DNA from: Phreatobacter sp.
Lineage (GTDB): Bacteria > Pseudomonadota > Alphaproteobacteria > Rhizobiales > Phreatobacteraceae
Reading direction: 5' to 3'
Assembly (NCBI RefSeq): GCF_027532945.1
Contig: NZ_JAPZTZ010000014.1
Span: forward strand, 1 to 64,000
Length of the DNA stretch: 64,000 nt
Under the pieces are notes generated by a model. That model did not search any database. It was not told the origin of the DNA and was given only the letters and a program-made list of their open reading frames with translations. The translations under genes and the position numbers were made by a program. Shown here one piece after another: positions 34,787-46,079 of this stretch (position 1 is the stretch's first letter; every line of letters begins with the position of its first letter).

Positions 34787-35809
34787 GTGACGCGCACGGC
34801 CGACGAAGAACCGGAAGGCATCCGGATGGACGGCGTCCAGATGGACAATGTCCAAGTGGTGGCCGACACGCCGCGCGAACGGCTGGACCGTCTCTTGGCG
34901 CGCCGCCTGCCGGACCTGTCGCGCTCGCGCCTCAAGGCGCTGATCGAAGCCGGACAGGTCAGCATCGGCGGGCGGACCATGACCGATGCCGCCCACAGGG
35001 TCAATGCGGGCGACGTCGTGGCCCTGACCGTGCCGGAGCCGGAGGACCCGACGCCGCAGGGCGAGGACATCCCTCTCGCCATCGTCCACGAGGACGAGGC
35101 GCTCATCGTCATCGACAAGCCGGCGGGCCTCGTCGTCCATCCGGCAGCCGGCAACTGGACGGGGACGCTCGTCAACGCCCTCATCGCCCATTGCGGCGAC
35201 AGTCTCTCCGGCATTGGCGGGGTGCGCCGGCCGGGCATCGTCCACCGCCTCGACAAGGACACCAGCGGGCTGCTGGTGGTGGCGAAGACCGATCGCGCCC
35301 ATGCGGGCTTGAGCGCGCAATTCGCCGATCACGGCCGCACCGGCCCGCTGGAGCGCGCCTATATCGCCTTCGCCTGGGGGGTGCCTTCGCGCGCTAGCTT
35401 CACCATCGACGCTGCCCTCGACCGCGACCCTCGCGCGCGCGAGAAGATCGCCGTCCGCCCCTCCGGACGCGACGCGGTGACGCATGTGAGCGTCGAGGAG
35501 CCCCTCGCGGGCGGGCTCGCGAGCCGCGTCACCTGCCGCCTCGAGACCGGACGAACCCACCAGATCCGCGTCCACATGGCGCATGTCGGGCACCCGCTGC
35601 TCGGCGACGAGACCTATGGCAGCGGCTTCCGCACCAAGGCGGCCAAGCTCCCCGCGCCCGCCCGCGAGGCCCTCGACGCCCTCCGCCGCCAGGCGCTCCA
35701 CGCGGCCGTTCTCGGCTTCGAGCACCCGGTGACGGGCCAAACCATGCGCTTCGAGAGCCCCCTGCCCGCCGATCTCGCCCGCCTCGCCGAGGCCCTGCGC
35801 GACCGTTGA
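34787..35809 (+). CDS. rluD: 23S rRNA pseudouridine synthase (RluD type)
   Basis: The 340-residue protein has an S4 RNA-binding domain (RLDRLLARRLPDLSRSRLKALIEAGQV), and the catalytic motif GIVHRLDKDTSGLLVVAKT with the active-site Asp. ETGRTHQIRVHMAHVGHPLLGDETYG is typical of RluA-family enzymes. It probably modifies 23S rRNA helix 69 uridines. GTG 34787 with GAGGAGGGG just upstream is the preferred start (ATG 34826 is the alternative). The end adjoins the rpoH upstream region. Confidence 0.9.
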   Translation: MTRTADEEPEGIRMDGVQMDNVQVVADTPRERLDRLLARRLPDLSRSRLKALIEAGQVSIGGRTMTDAAHRVNAGDVVALTVPEPEDPTPQGEDIPLAIVHEDEALIVIDKPAGLVVHPAAGNWTGTLVNALIAHCGDSLSGIGGVRRPGIVHRLDKDTSGLLVVAKTDRAHAGLSAQFADHGRTGPLERAYIAFAWGVPSRASFTIDAALDRDPRAREKIAVRPSGRDAVTHVSVEEPLAGGLASRVTCRLETGRTHQIRVHMAHVGHPLLGDETYGSGFRTKAAKLPAPAREALDALRRQALHAAVLGFEHPVTGQTMRFESPLPADLARLAEALRDR

Positions 35810-36145
35810 GCGCACCACGGAACCTGGGGCGCCGCGCCCTGTTCACGTCCCCGACGGGGGCGCCCCATCACGGCGCCGTCACGGCAACGTGTAACGACAC
35901 GACGCGCCGGTTCGTAGTTGACTAAGGACTGAGGTGATCGCCGCGCACCTTGCATCGATGCAAGGTCACCCGGGCGAACCTTCCCCTCTCGCGGGCATAT
36001 GTCAATGTTCTGCCATGATTGCCCGACATGATCCCGAAAGGTCGGCGGGCGTAGATGCCCAATGACCAGCGGGCCACCCAGGCTTTTGGGGTGGGTGGCT
36101 CGGGGCTCGCCGGATGGTCCGGGAGCCAAAGACAAGGAGCGCCCT
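35810..36145 (+). promoter_or_regulatory. rpoH upstream regulatory region, 336 bp
   Basis: This gene-free stretch between rluD and rpoH contains three things. First, GGAAC-N16-TGTT at 35819-35843, a near match to the general-stress EcfG promoter. Second, ACCTTGCATCGATGCAAGGT, a perfect 20-bp palindrome at 35947-35966. Third, a hairpin at 36073-36099 with 8-bp arms (GCCACCCA/TGGGTGGC), in the leader about 45 bp from the start codon. The palindrome could be an operator; the hairpin might control rpoH translation. No classical sigma-32 promoter was found. Confidence 0.45.
35947..35966. repeat. Perfect 20-bp palindrome upstream of rpoH
   Basis: ACCTTGCATCGATGCAAGGT reads the same on both strands. 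It is 180 bp before the rpoH start, too far and without a T tract for a terminator, so a dimeric regulator's operator is the likelier role. Confidence 0.5.
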
Positions 36146-37054
36146 ATGGCTCATGCTGCATCCCTTCCGATCCTCTCGGCCGAAGCCGGGCTGTCGCGCT
36201 ATCTCGATGAGATCCGCAAGTTCCCGATGCTGCAGCCGCAGGAGGAGTACATGCTCGCCAAGCGCTGGCGCGAGCACGGCGACAGCGCGGCGGCCCACCG
36301 TCTCGTGACCTCCCACCTCCGTCTCGTGGCGAAGATCGCCATGGGCTATCGCGGCTACGGCCTGCCGATCGGCGAGGTGGTTTCCGAGGGCAATGTCGGC
36401 CTCATGCAGGCGGTCAAGCGGTTCGAGCCCGACAAGGGCTTCCGCCTCGCCACCTATGCGATGTGGTGGATCAAGGCCTCGATCCAGGAATACATCCTGC
36501 GCTCGTGGTCGCTCGTGAAGATGGGCACCACCGCGAACCAGAAGAAGCTGTTCTTCAACCTGCGCAAGGCGAAGAGCTCGATCTCGGCGCTGGACGAGGG
36601 CGACCTGCGTCCCGACCAGGTCAAGGTGATCGCCACCAAGCTCGGCGTCGAGGAGCAGGATGTCATCGACATGAACCGCCGCCTCGGCGGTGACGCTTCG
36701 CTCAACGCGCCGCTCCGCGAGGACGGCGATGGCGAGTGGCAGGACTGGCTGGCGGATGATTCCGACAGCCAGGAGGCCGTGCTCGCCCGCGAGGAGGAGA
36801 CGGACAACCGTCGTGCCGCCCTTACCAAGGCGCTCGGCGTCCTCAACGAGCGCGAGCGCATCATCTTCGAGGAGCGCCGCCTCAAGGACGATCCGATCAC
36901 CCTGGAGGAGCTGGCGGAACGCTTCGGCGTCTCGCGCGAGCGTGTCCGCCAGATCGAGGTCCGCGCCTTCGAAAAGGTGCAGGACGCCGTGGTGAAGTCG
37001 ATCCGCGAGATCGAGCGCCCGGCGGCCCAGGCCGCGGCCCTGCCGGCGCACTGA
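36146..37054 (+). CDS. rpoH: RNA polymerase sigma factor RpoH (sigma-32)
   Basis: RpoH directs transcription of heat-shock genes. The 302-residue protein has the sigma-70 region 2 (HLRLVAKIAMGYRGYGLPIGEVVSEGNVGLMQAVKRFEP, with the RpoH-type ATYAMWWIKASIQEYILRSWSLVK) and region 4 (LEELAERFGVSRERVRQIE). The RpoH box QKKLFFNLRK, typical of sigma-32, is present. ATG 36146 has AAGGAGC 8 bases upstream. It is followed by a strong bidirectional terminator. Confidence 0.97.
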   Translation: MAHAASLPILSAEAGLSRYLDEIRKFPMLQPQEEYMLAKRWREHGDSAAAHRLVTSHLRLVAKIAMGYRGYGLPIGEVVSEGNVGLMQAVKRFEPDKGFRLATYAMWWIKASIQEYILRSWSLVKMGTTANQKKLFFNLRKAKSSISALDEGDLRPDQVKVIATKLGVEEQDVIDMNRRLGGDASLNAPLREDGDGEWQDWLADDSDSQEAVLAREEETDNRRAALTKALGVLNERERIIFEERRLKDDPITLEELAERFGVSRERVRQIEVRAFEKVQDAVVKSIREIERPAAQAAALPAH

Positions 37055-37090
37055 ACAACCCGCGGCACGCAAGGGTCGCGACACAAACAA

Positions 37091-37118
37091 AAGGGAGGCC
37101 GCGAGGCCTCCCTTTTTT
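37091..37118. terminator. Rho-independent terminator after rpoH
   Basis: GGGAGGCC-GCGA-GGCCTCCC with a T6 tract downstream and A-rich sequence upstream. It can serve rpoH and, read on the other strand, the convergent Pro/Ala-rich protein gene. Confidence 0.9.
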
Positions 37119-37146
37119 CATGTCCCGTCGTGGATGAAGCCGGGGC

Positions 37147-38739
37147 TCACTGGCCCCAGGCCTGCAACGCCTCCTCGAAAGCGCGGTCGCCGCTGGCGCC
37201 CTTTTCCACCGTGAGAATGGCGCGGCGGCCGGCATCGTAGCGCAGGGGGATATCGAAGAACGGCCGGGTGCGCAGCGCCTGGAGGTTGTTGTTGCGGTCC
37301 ATGTCGAACCCGGAAAGGCCGACGAAGAAGAAGCCGTTGGTGACGCGCACCGCCTGGCCGACCAGCGGCACGCCGCGCGCCTGTTCCGAGACCTTCATCA
37401 GCACGCCGGGAACCTCCGCGACGCCGCCGAACTGGAAGTCGCGCGGCAGAGCATAGAGGATCTCGATCGTGTGGCTCGCCGGAAGCGTCTGGTCGAGGTT
37501 GCGGCGGATCGTGATGGTCACCGTCATGCGCCGCTCGGGGATCGTCACCTCGCCAAGCAGGGCGAGGTCAGGCGGCTGGCCGGGGCCAACGCTCACCGTC
37601 TGGGTGCGCCAGACGACGGTACCCTGCATCAGCGTGCCCGCCGCATTGCCCGGCGTCTCCTCGAAGAGGGCGGCGCGGGCCGCCTGGCCCGCAACGGCCG
37701 GAGGCGCGGCGGGAGCCGGAGCCGCAGCGGCGGGCGCCGCGGGTGCGGGAGCCGGGGCGGCAGGAGCCGGCGCGGGCGCCGCGGCGACCGGCGGCGCGGC
37801 AGGAGCCGGGGAAGCCGGCACCGGGGCGGGTGGCGGCGGCTCGTTGGACGCGGCCTGCGGGTCAGACGCGCCCTCGTTGGCCGGCGGCAGGGCCGCGGCG
37901 GGCGGATCGACGGGAACGATAAGGCGCGGTGTCGGCGCCGATGCAGCGGGCGCAGGCGCGGGCGCGGCAGGCGCCTGGGCTGCCGGGACTGGCGCAGGGT
38001 CGCCGCCGACGCGGTCGGTCGATTTCGGCCGGTCGGCGTCGGGAGCGCGGGCGGCGGGGGCCGGTGCTGGCGTCGCCGGCGGGTTGGGCGCGCGGGCCGT
38101 GGAGAAGGGCATCCGGTCGGGATAGGTGTTCGCCACATACCAGCCGAGCCCGCCGGCACCGCCGAGCAGGATCAGCACCAGCACGATGGCGATGAGGCCG
38201 CCCTTGCCCTTGCGCGGCGCCTCCTCCGCCTCCTCGCCGAGAACCGCGACGCGCGGGCGGATCGGGCCGCTCGCAGCATCGTTGGCGTCGGTGAACGGCG
38301 TGGCGCGGCCGACCGACGGCTCAATCCGCTCAGCGTCGGCCTGGGGCTCCGGAGCCGTCAGCTGGTCGCGGGCGGAACGGCGCGCCTGCGCCGTGGCATC
38401 ACCCAGCGTCTGCGCGTCGTGGGCGGCATCGCTGACGGTGCGGGCACCGGCGATGGAAATCGGCGCGGGTTTCTGCGCGGCAATGCCGAGGGAGGCGAAT
38501 TCCCGCTCCAGCATCGCATCGAGGCTGTCGCCGGCATTGTCCGCCTCAACCTTGCGGATCGCGTCCTCGAGCGACATGCGCTCGCGCGTGATGTGTTCTT
38601 CCGGCAATGGCGGGTTCATACCGCGCAGCTGTGCGAGCAGCGCGGCGCGCGCGCGCTCATAGACCGCCCGGCGGGCTTCCCCTGTGTTCTCCGCCAGAGC
38701 CCCGACGGCGCGGGAGATGAGCGGCGTGTAATCGGCCAT
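37147..38739 (-). CDS. Pro/Ala-rich single-pass membrane protein, function unknown
   Basis: The 530-residue protein starts MADYTPLISRAVGALAENTGEARRAVYERARAALLAQLRG, an N-terminal helical domain conserved between purA and rpoH in Hyphomicrobiales. One membrane helix lies at about 183-206. A long Pro/Ala-rich (low-complexity) stretch follows (about 210-340), then a C-terminal beta-rich domain (about 350-530) with VVWRTQTVSVGPGQPPD, VTITIRRNLDQTLPASHTIE and NGFFFVGLS. The function is unknown. Confidence 0.7.
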   Translation of the reverse strand: MADYTPLISRAVGALAENTGEARRAVYERARAALLAQLRGMNPPLPEEHITRERMSLEDAIRKVEADNAGDSLDAMLEREFASLGIAAQKPAPISIAGARTVSDAAHDAQTLGDATAQARRSARDQLTAPEPQADAERIEPSVGRATPFTDANDAASGPIRPRVAVLGEEAEEAPRKGKGGLIAIVLVLILLGGAGGLGWYVANTYPDRMPFSTARAPNPPATPAPAPAARAPDADRPKSTDRVGGDPAPVPAAQAPAAPAPAPAASAPTPRLIVPVDPPAAALPPANEGASDPQAASNEPPPPAPVPASPAPAAPPVAAAPAPAPAAPAPAPAAPAAAAPAPAAPPAVAGQAARAALFEETPGNAAGTLMQGTVVWRTQTVSVGPGQPPDLALLGEVTIPERRMTVTITIRRNLDQTLPASHTIEILYALPRDFQFGGVAEVPGVLMKVSEQARGVPLVGQAVRVTNGFFFVGLSGFDMDRNNNLQALRTRPFFDIPLRYDAGRRAILTVEKGASGDRAFEEALQAWGQ

Positions 38740-38766
38740 CGAAACTCGCTTCTTGCCCCCGAACTC

Positions 38767-40056
<1,290 letters not shown>

Positions 40057-40238
40057 GGTTCATATCCTCCACGGCAAGGGAAAACCCCGGCGACGCGTCC
40101 TCGCGTCCTGCCGGGGCCCTTGCACTGTGCGGATAATGGATCGCCGCGAGGGTGGCAAGTGTTGAGCCGGCAGCCCTGACACCCCGCCTCAGACGGGGGG
40201 ACAAGGATCGTCAGCCTGGCTCACGAGCGCCCCTGCAC

Positions 40239-41879
40239 CTACTGCATCCGCTTGTCCGCCGGCCAGCGGATGCGCCAGCCGTGGCGGATGTCGCGGCTGG
40301 CGCCGGGGGTGATGTCGAGGCTCCAGGCGACGATTCCCCGCCGGCCGTCCGGCTCGCGCTGGGTTGGCGCGGTCATGCCGGCGAGCGTCTCGACAGTGAT
40401 CTCCTGCTGCTCCGGCACCGGCATCCGGTCCTCGACCACCACGCGCCGGGCGACCTGCGCGCCATTGCGCAGGACGAAGCGGAACTCGCGCTCCTCGGTG
40501 CGCGAGGTGGAGATGATTCCGGAGGAGCCGTCGGTCCGCCGCACGACCTGATGATCGACGCGCAGAAGGTCGTCGGGGCCGAAGCCGAGCTTCACCTCGT
40601 CCTCACGGGTGGCGGCGGCGATCTGGCCGCGCCCAGCGAAAATGCCGTCCCGATAGAGGCTCACCGGCCCGGCCATGAGCGGCACGTCGTCGCCATGGCG
40701 GAAGCGCGCCTCCAGGAAGGCGGTGATATCGAGGCTCGGCACGACGCGCGAGACAAGGTCCGGCTCGAGCGTCGAGGAGGCGATGCGGAGCGTGCGGGCC
40801 CCCTCCCCCGAGGCGATCTGCGCACGACCGGGCACGACGAAGCTCGCCTGGAAGGCGCCGACCTCCGCGACCGCCTCCGTTTCGGCGGCCCGGCCGATGA
40901 TGGAGGCATCCGCCTGCTCACGCGCCGGAGACGCCGGCGCCGGCATGGCGAGCGGGCGCGGCGCGCCGGAGGCGGCCGCACGGTCTCGCGCCGCCTCAGG
41001 GTCGTGGAACCGCAGGACCAGAGGCTGGAGCACGGGCGCTGCTCCACCACGGGCGACCCGCGCCGTGGAGACCGTGAGCGCCACATCCGACCAGTCCTCG
41101 CCCGTCTGCTGGCGGATCTCGGCGCGGCGGACGAGCTCAAGCTGCGGCTTGGCAGAGGTCGTCACCAGCCGGGCGTCATAGACGGGCGACCAGCGCGCCT
41201 GGCGCACCGCATAGGTCAGCGTCAGCTCGCCGCGGAAGGGCTGGCCGGCCTCGACGGCGATGCGCGCCTCGAGCCGCCGCGGCGGCTGGGCGCGCAGCTG
41301 CGCCTCGATCTCGGCAATGGTGCGGTCGAGCCCGCGCTGGGCCTGCTCGGCCTGACGGATGGCACGGTCGGCGGCGATCGTCTCCTCATGTGCGGCGGCA
41401 AGCGCCTGTCGCGCCTCGGCGATGACAAGGCCGCGCTCACCGCCGGCAAGCGTGCCCGGCGCGACGAGAGCCTCGGCAGCGCGCTTCCTGACGCGCTCCG
41501 CGGCGATACGATCGTCGAGCGCCTGGCGCTCATCCTTCAGCGTCTCCAGCCGCTGGACCAGAACGGGGTCGCGCCGCTCGGTCGGGCGCGGCTGGCGGGC
41601 ATCGACCGCATTGATGGCAAGGCTGCCGGAGCCGGCGCCCTGCACGCGGATGGAGCCGGGATCGGCGGTGAGCGGCAGGTCGTCGATGACGAGCACATGC
41701 TCACCGGCCGGTACGGTCACGGTGAGGCGACGGGTGACGCTCGCCCCGTCGGGAAAGACGGTGACGGCGTCAGGCCGGGCGTTGACGGGAATGTCGGCCG
41801 CAAGGACCGGGAGCGCCGCCGCGGAGGCGAGCACCAGCACGGCGAGAGGCGCGGCAGAAGCGGCAATGGGGCGGGTCAT
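40239..41879 (-). CDS. DUF4139 (mucoidy-inhibitor MuiA-like) protein
   Basis: From ATG 41879 (GGAGGATC upstream) the protein is 546 residues with a signal peptide (ends VLAADIPV). A coiled-coil region (about 110-210) is followed by the beta-rich DUF4139 domain with LTLTYAVRQARWSPVYDARL and REFRFVLRNGAQVARRVVVEDRMPVPEQ. The name MuiA comes from a proposed role in blocking mucoidy; the function is not established. It lies downstream of pstB on the same strand (87 bp apart) and could be a read-through target of the pst operon. Confidence 0.8.
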   Translation of the reverse strand: MTRPIAASAAPLAVLVLASAAALPVLAADIPVNARPDAVTVFPDGASVTRRLTVTVPAGEHVLVIDDLPLTADPGSIRVQGAGSGSLAINAVDARQPRPTERRDPVLVQRLETLKDERQALDDRIAAERVRKRAAEALVAPGTLAGGERGLVIAEARQALAAAHEETIAADRAIRQAEQAQRGLDRTIAEIEAQLRAQPPRRLEARIAVEAGQPFRGELTLTYAVRQARWSPVYDARLVTTSAKPQLELVRRAEIRQQTGEDWSDVALTVSTARVARGGAAPVLQPLVLRFHDPEAARDRAAASGAPRPLAMPAPASPAREQADASIIGRAAETEAVAEVGAFQASFVVPGRAQIASGEGARTLRIASSTLEPDLVSRVVPSLDITAFLEARFRHGDDVPLMAGPVSLYRDGIFAGRGQIAAATREDEVKLGFGPDDLLRVDHQVVRRTDGSSGIISTSRTEEREFRFVLRNGAQVARRVVVEDRMPVPEQQEITVETLAGMTAPTQREPDGRRGIVAWSLDITPGASRDIRHGWRIRWPADKRMQ

Positions 41880-41966
41880 GGCGATCCTCCGGGTGTCAGG
41901 ACACCGCATGAGGACGCCGGAATGGGGCCGCCGCGGGGCTGAACCGCGGCGGCTCCCGGTCGTCGA

Positions 41967-42785
41967 TCAGCCGAAGCGGCCGGTGATGTAGTCGCGGGTA
42001 CGGGTGTCGGACGGATTGGTGAAGATCTGGTCGGTCGCGCCCTCCTCGACGAGGATGCCGAGGTGGAAGAAGGCGGTGCGCTGCGACACGCGGGCTGCCT
42101 GCTGCATCGAGTGGGTGACGATGACGATGGTGAAGTTCTGCTTCAGCTCGTCGATCAGCTCCTCGATCTTGGCCGTGGCGATCGGGTCGAGGGCCGAGCA
42201 GGGCTCGTCCATCAGGATCACCTCAGGCGAGACGGCGATGGCTCGGGCGATGCAGAGGCGCTGCTGCTGGCCACCCGACAGGCCGGTGCCGGATTCCTGC
42301 AGGCGGTCCTTCACCTCGTTCCACAGGCTCGCCTTCTTCAGCGAGGTCTCGACGATCTCGTCGAGGTCGGTCTTGCTCTTGACGAGGCCGTGGATGCGCG
42401 GGCCGTAGGCGACGTTCTCGTAGATCGACTTCGGGAACGGGTTCGGCTTCTGGAACACCATGCCGACCCGCGCGCGCAGCTGCACCACGTCGAGGTCGCG
42501 GTCGTAGATGTCCTGCTCGTCAATGTTGATGTTGCCGGTGACCCGGCAGATCGAGATCGTGTCGTTCATCCGGTTGATGCAGCGCAGGAAGGTCGACTTG
42601 CCGCAGCCCGACGGGCCGATGAAGGCCATGACCGAGCGCTCGGGGATATCGACGTTCACGTCCTTGATGGCGTGCTTCTCGCCATAGAAGACGTTGACGT
42701 TGCGCCCGGTGATCTTGGGCCGAGCAGCGGCGACGGGAGCCGTGGACTGGGTCGCCGTCGTCTGGAAGGTGGGAAGCGAGTTCAT
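41967..42785 (-). CDS. pstB: Phosphate ABC transporter ATP-binding protein PstB
   Basis: PstB powers high-affinity phosphate uptake. The 272-residue protein (ATG 42785 with AAGGATG upstream; GTG 42809 is the alternative) has Walker [10 protein letters not shown], the signature LSGGQQQRL, Walker [14 protein letters not shown] and the switch His in [12 protein letters not shown] short N-terminal extension of about 20 residues precedes the PstB core. It is the last pst gene; no phoU follows. Confidence 0.98.
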   Translation of the reverse strand: MNSLPTFQTTATQSTAPVAAARPKITGRNVNVFYGEKHAIKDVNVDIPERSVMAFIGPSGCGKSTFLRCINRMNDTISICRVTGNINIDEQDIYDRDLDVVQLRARVGMVFQKPNPFPKSIYENVAYGPRIHGLVKSKTDLDEIVETSLKKASLWNEVKDRLQESGTGLSGGQQQRLCIARAIAVSPEVILMDEPCSALDPIATAKIEELIDELKQNFTIVIVTHSMQQAARVSQRTAFFHLGILVEEGATDQIFTNPSDTRTRDYITGRFG

Positions 42786-42816
42786 CGGAACATCCTTGAC
42801 CTGAGGCACCGGCGGA

Positions 42817-44655
42817 TCACCAGCGGCGCTCGAACTTCTTGCGCAGGAACACGGCGACCGCGTTCATGAGGATGAGGAAGACGAGCAGCACCACGATGGC
42901 GGCTGCCGTCTTGCTCTGGAAGGCCTGCTCGGGGAAGTCGGCCCACATGAAGATCTGGACCGGCAGCAGCGTCGCCGCGTCGGTGATGCTGCTCGGCGAG
43001 TCGACGACGAAGGCGACCATGCCGATCATCAGCAGCGGCGCGGTCTCGCCAAGCGCGTGCGCCATGCCGAGAATGGTGCCGGTGAGGATACCAGGCATGG
43101 CGAGCGGCAGCACGTGGTGGAACACCGCCTGCTGGTGCGATGCACCGACGCCGAGCGCGGCCTCCTTCACCGAGGGCGGCACGGCGCGGATGGCCGCACG
43201 CGAGGCGATGATGATGATCGGCAGCGTCATCAGGGCGAGGACGAAGCCGCCGACGACCGGCGCCGAGCGCGGCATTCCGAAGACGTTCAGGAACACCGCG
43301 AGACCGAGCAGGCCGTAGATGATCGAGGGCACCGCCGCGAGGTTGTTGATGTTCACCTCGATGATCTCGGTGATGCGGTTCTTCGGCGCGAACTCTTCAA
43401 GGTACACGGCCGCTGCGACGCCGACCGGGAATGACAGGCCGAGCGTGATCAGCAGCGTCAGGAACGAGCCGACGATGGCGACCCAGACACCGGCGAGTTC
43501 GGCCTCGCGGGAGGCGCCGCCGAAGAAGAACTCGCGGGAGATCCGCTGCTCCACGGCACCGCGCTCCTTCAGGCCCATGAGGAAGGCGATCTCGCGATCC
43601 GGCAGCCGGCGATTGGTCTCGGCCTGCGCGATGCGGACGATCTCCCAGGCTCCCGCGGGAGCAGCAGCGGCGGAGGTCGGCGCCACCAGAACCTCGCCGG
43701 TCGCGCTGGAGGCCTGGATCTGCGCCAACTTGATGATGCCGCCGTTGATCTTCACGAAGTAGCTGGCAACCGTGTTGTCGAGCGTCTCGGAGGTATCGGC
43801 CGACGCAATGCGCTGGCCGAGCTGTTCGAGCCGCTGGCGCATCTGGTTGATGTCGTTCTGGTTGGAGGCGAGCTGGCGGCGCTCGTTCTCGACCCGACCC
43901 TGCAGGCGCTCCCGATCGGCCGCGGGGGCGGCCTCGAAGCTGCGGGTGAGGGCCGCGATGTCGCGCTCGAGGCCGGCGGCGACGCGCTCGCGGCCTGCGA
44001 GGTCACGCTGCAGCGTGTCGCGGGTGGTGATGAGCTGCGCCTTGATCGCCGCGAGCAGCGGCTGGAAATTGGCCGAGCTGGTCGTCAGCTGAACCTGGCC
44101 GGACGTGCCCGAGACGGTCAGGTTGCCCTGACCCTGGGTGATGTCGGTCGGCGCCAGCAGGCCCTTCAGGAACAGGTCGGCATTGTCGTCGAGCGGCAGG
44201 TAGAAGCTCTGCGTCGTGCCGATCCAGGCGGGATTGGCAACCACCTGGCGGCGCATCGCGGTGGGCGCGCCGGAAGACAGGATGTTGCCGAGCGCGCGGC
44301 GGGCCGTGCGATCCGTCGCGCCGGGGAAGTAGGCGCGCAGGGCCGCAGCGGTGATCCCGTCGTAGTTGGCGGCATCGATCGCCTTGGTGAGGTCGGCGCC
44401 GCTGGCATTCTGCGGGTTGAACGTCTCCGGCTTCAGCTCGACGGTGAGCTTCACATAGTTCTGTGTGAAGGCGGGGATCGCCTGCGTGATGATCGTCGAC
44501 AGGAAGATCACCAGGAAGCCGGCGGCCACCAGGAGGGCGCCGAGGCCGAGAGCCTGGAAGATGAACTCCGAACGGTAGCGCGCCTTGAGGCGACCCTTGG
44601 CCTCGTCATTGGTGTGCAGATCGGTGGCGATCCTGGGCAGCGAGACGTCAGTCAT
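42817..44655 (-). CDS. pstA: Phosphate ABC transporter permease PstA (large form)
   Basis: PstA is one of two membrane subunits. At 612 residues it is more than twice the usual PstA (about 280-300). A first membrane helix (about 35-58) is followed by a 300-residue region, including a coiled coil (about 205-280, with [19 protein letters not shown] and [19 protein letters not shown]), before the normal permease part with [14 protein letters not shown] and [13 protein letters not shown]. The extension corresponds to the DUF3333-type N-terminal part of alphaproteobacterial PstA. Its start overlaps the pstC stop by 8 bases. Confidence 0.95.
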   Translation of the reverse strand: MTDVSLPRIATDLHTNDEAKGRLKARYRSEFIFQALGLGALLVAAGFLVIFLSTIITQAIPAFTQNYVKLTVELKPETFNPQNASGADLTKAIDAANYDGITAAALRAYFPGATDRTARRALGNILSSGAPTAMRRQVVANPAWIGTTQSFYLPLDDNADLFLKGLLAPTDITQGQGNLTVSGTSGQVQLTTSSANFQPLLAAIKAQLITTRDTLQRDLAGRERVAAGLERDIAALTRSFEAAPAADRERLQGRVENERRQLASNQNDINQMRQRLEQLGQRIASADTSETLDNTVASYFVKINGGIIKLAQIQASSATGEVLVAPTSAAAAPAGAWEIVRIAQAETNRRLPDREIAFLMGLKERGAVEQRISREFFFGGASREAELAGVWVAIVGSFLTLLITLGLSFPVGVAAAVYLEEFAPKNRITEIIEVNINNLAAVPSIIYGLLGLAVFLNVFGMPRSAPVVGGFVLALMTLPIIIIASRAAIRAVPPSVKEAALGVGASHQQAVFHHVLPLAMPGILTGTILGMAHALGETAPLLMIGMVAFVVDSPSSITDAATLLPVQIFMWADFPEQAFQSKTAAAIVVLLVFLILMNAVAVFLRKKFERRW

Positions 44656-46027
44656 ACTGTTCCCGATACTTGTTGACGACGCGCAGCGCGACGAGGTTGA
44701 GCGAGAGGGTCACGACGAAGAGCACCAGGCCGAGGCCGAAGGCGGCGAGCGTCTTGGGGCTGTCGAACTCCTGGTCACCGGTGAGCAGCGTGCCGATCTG
44801 CACGGTCACGGTGGTCACCGCTTCCAGCGGGTTCAGCGTGAGATTGGCGGCCAGACCGGCGGCCATGACGACGATCATGGTCTCGCCCATGGCCCGCGAC
44901 ACCGCGAGCACGAGGGCCGAGACGATGCCGGGCAGCGCCGCCGGCAGCACCACCTTGCGGATCGTCTCCGACTTGGTGGCGCCAAGACCGGCCGAACCAT
45001 CCCGCAGCGACTGGGGCACCGCGTTGATCACGTCGTCGGAGAGCGAGGAAACGAAGGGCACGATCATGATGCCCATCACCACACCTGCGGCGAGGGCGCT
45101 CTCGGAAGCGACCTCGAGGCCGAGGGCATGTCCGGTGTTGCGGATGAAGGGAGCGACCGTCAGGGCGGCGAAGAAGCCGTAGACGACCGTCGGGATGCCC
45201 GCGAGGATCTCCAGCACCGGCTTGCCGACGGCGCGCACCTGCGGCGTCGCATAGTCCGACAGGTACACCGCCGCCATGATGCCGAGCGGCGCGGCCACGA
45301 TCATCGCGATGAAGGTGATGAGCAGCGTGCCGGTGAGCAGCGGGATGAAGCCGAAGGCCGCAGTGCCACCGACCTGGTCGGCGCGGAAGGCCATCTGCTG
45401 CGGCGTCCAGGTGAGGCCGAAGAGGAAGTCGATCGGGCTGACCAGCGAGAAGAACCGCATCGATTCCGTGATCAGCGACACCACGATGCCGATGGTCGTG
45501 AGGATGGCGATGGTGGCGGAGACCGCGAGGAACACCTTCACAGCCGCCTCCACCCGGTGGCGGGCCCGGAAGGCAGGGGCGATAGCGCCGAAACCGTACA
45601 TGAAGCCGCCGATGCCGGCGGCCGCCATCGCGGCGATCATCAGGCCGGTGGAGACCCACTGGCGGGACGCGAGGACACCGGCGGCCTCGGTGCGCACAGC
45701 GTCACGGATGCCGGGCGTCCCACCGAAGGCCAGCGCCTGGATGTCGCGCCAGAAACCGTCGAGCTGGGCGGCGCTGGAGGCGCCGAGCTGTGCGCCGAAC
45801 TGGCCGATCAGCATCTGGCGCAGCACGTTGGGGGCGGCGATCGACCAGACGATGAGGATGAGCAGGGGAATGCCGACCGTGGTCAGCGCCAGCCAGGAAC
45901 CGTGATAGCCCGGCAGGGAGTGCATGGCGGCGTAGTTGTTGCCGGCAAGCGAGACGGACCGGCTCCTGCCGATGACGAAGCTGGCGACGGCGACCGCCAC
46001 CAGAAGGCCGAACAGGGTCAGGAACAT
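44648..46027 (-). CDS. pstC: Phosphate ABC transporter permease PstC (extended N-terminus)
   Basis: The 459-residue protein is longer than typical PstC (about 320); the first 150 residues add three membrane helices (MFLTLFGLLVAVAVASFVI, LALTTVGIPLLILIVWSI and GLMIAAMAAAGIGGFMYGF). The permease core contains YLSDYATPQVRAVGKPVLEILAGIPTVVYGF, and AVSRAMGETMIV, the EAA-type loop. The frame open upstream of 46027 runs into pstS sequence on the other frame and is not coding. It follows pstS after a hairpin-containing 91-bp gap. Confidence 0.95.
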   Translation of the reverse strand: MFLTLFGLLVAVAVASFVIGRSRSVSLAGNNYAAMHSLPGYHGSWLALTTVGIPLLILIVWSIAAPNVLRQMLIGQFGAQLGASSAAQLDGFWRDIQALAFGGTPGIRDAVRTEAAGVLASRQWVSTGLMIAAMAAAGIGGFMYGFGAIAPAFRARHRVEAAVKVFLAVSATIAILTTIGIVVSLITESMRFFSLVSPIDFLFGLTWTPQQMAFRADQVGGTAAFGFIPLLTGTLLITFIAMIVAAPLGIMAAVYLSDYATPQVRAVGKPVLEILAGIPTVVYGFFAALTVAPFIRNTGHALGLEVASESALAAGVVMGIMIVPFVSSLSDDVINAVPQSLRDGSAGLGATKSETIRKVVLPAALPGIVSALVLAVSRAMGETMIVVMAAGLAANLTLNPLEAVTTVTVQIGTLLTGDQEFDSPKTLAAFGLGLVLFVVTLSLNLVALRVVNKYREQYD

Positions 46028-46079
46028 CGGAAAACCGCCCGTCTTGACTGGACCCGGCGGAAGCCGGGCATTGGAAGCA

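Noticed and set aside
35810-36145. Sigma-32 self-regulated promoter before rpoH
   Set aside because: A CTTG occurs in the palindrome, but there is no matching CCTATNT-like -10 element at a suitable distance.
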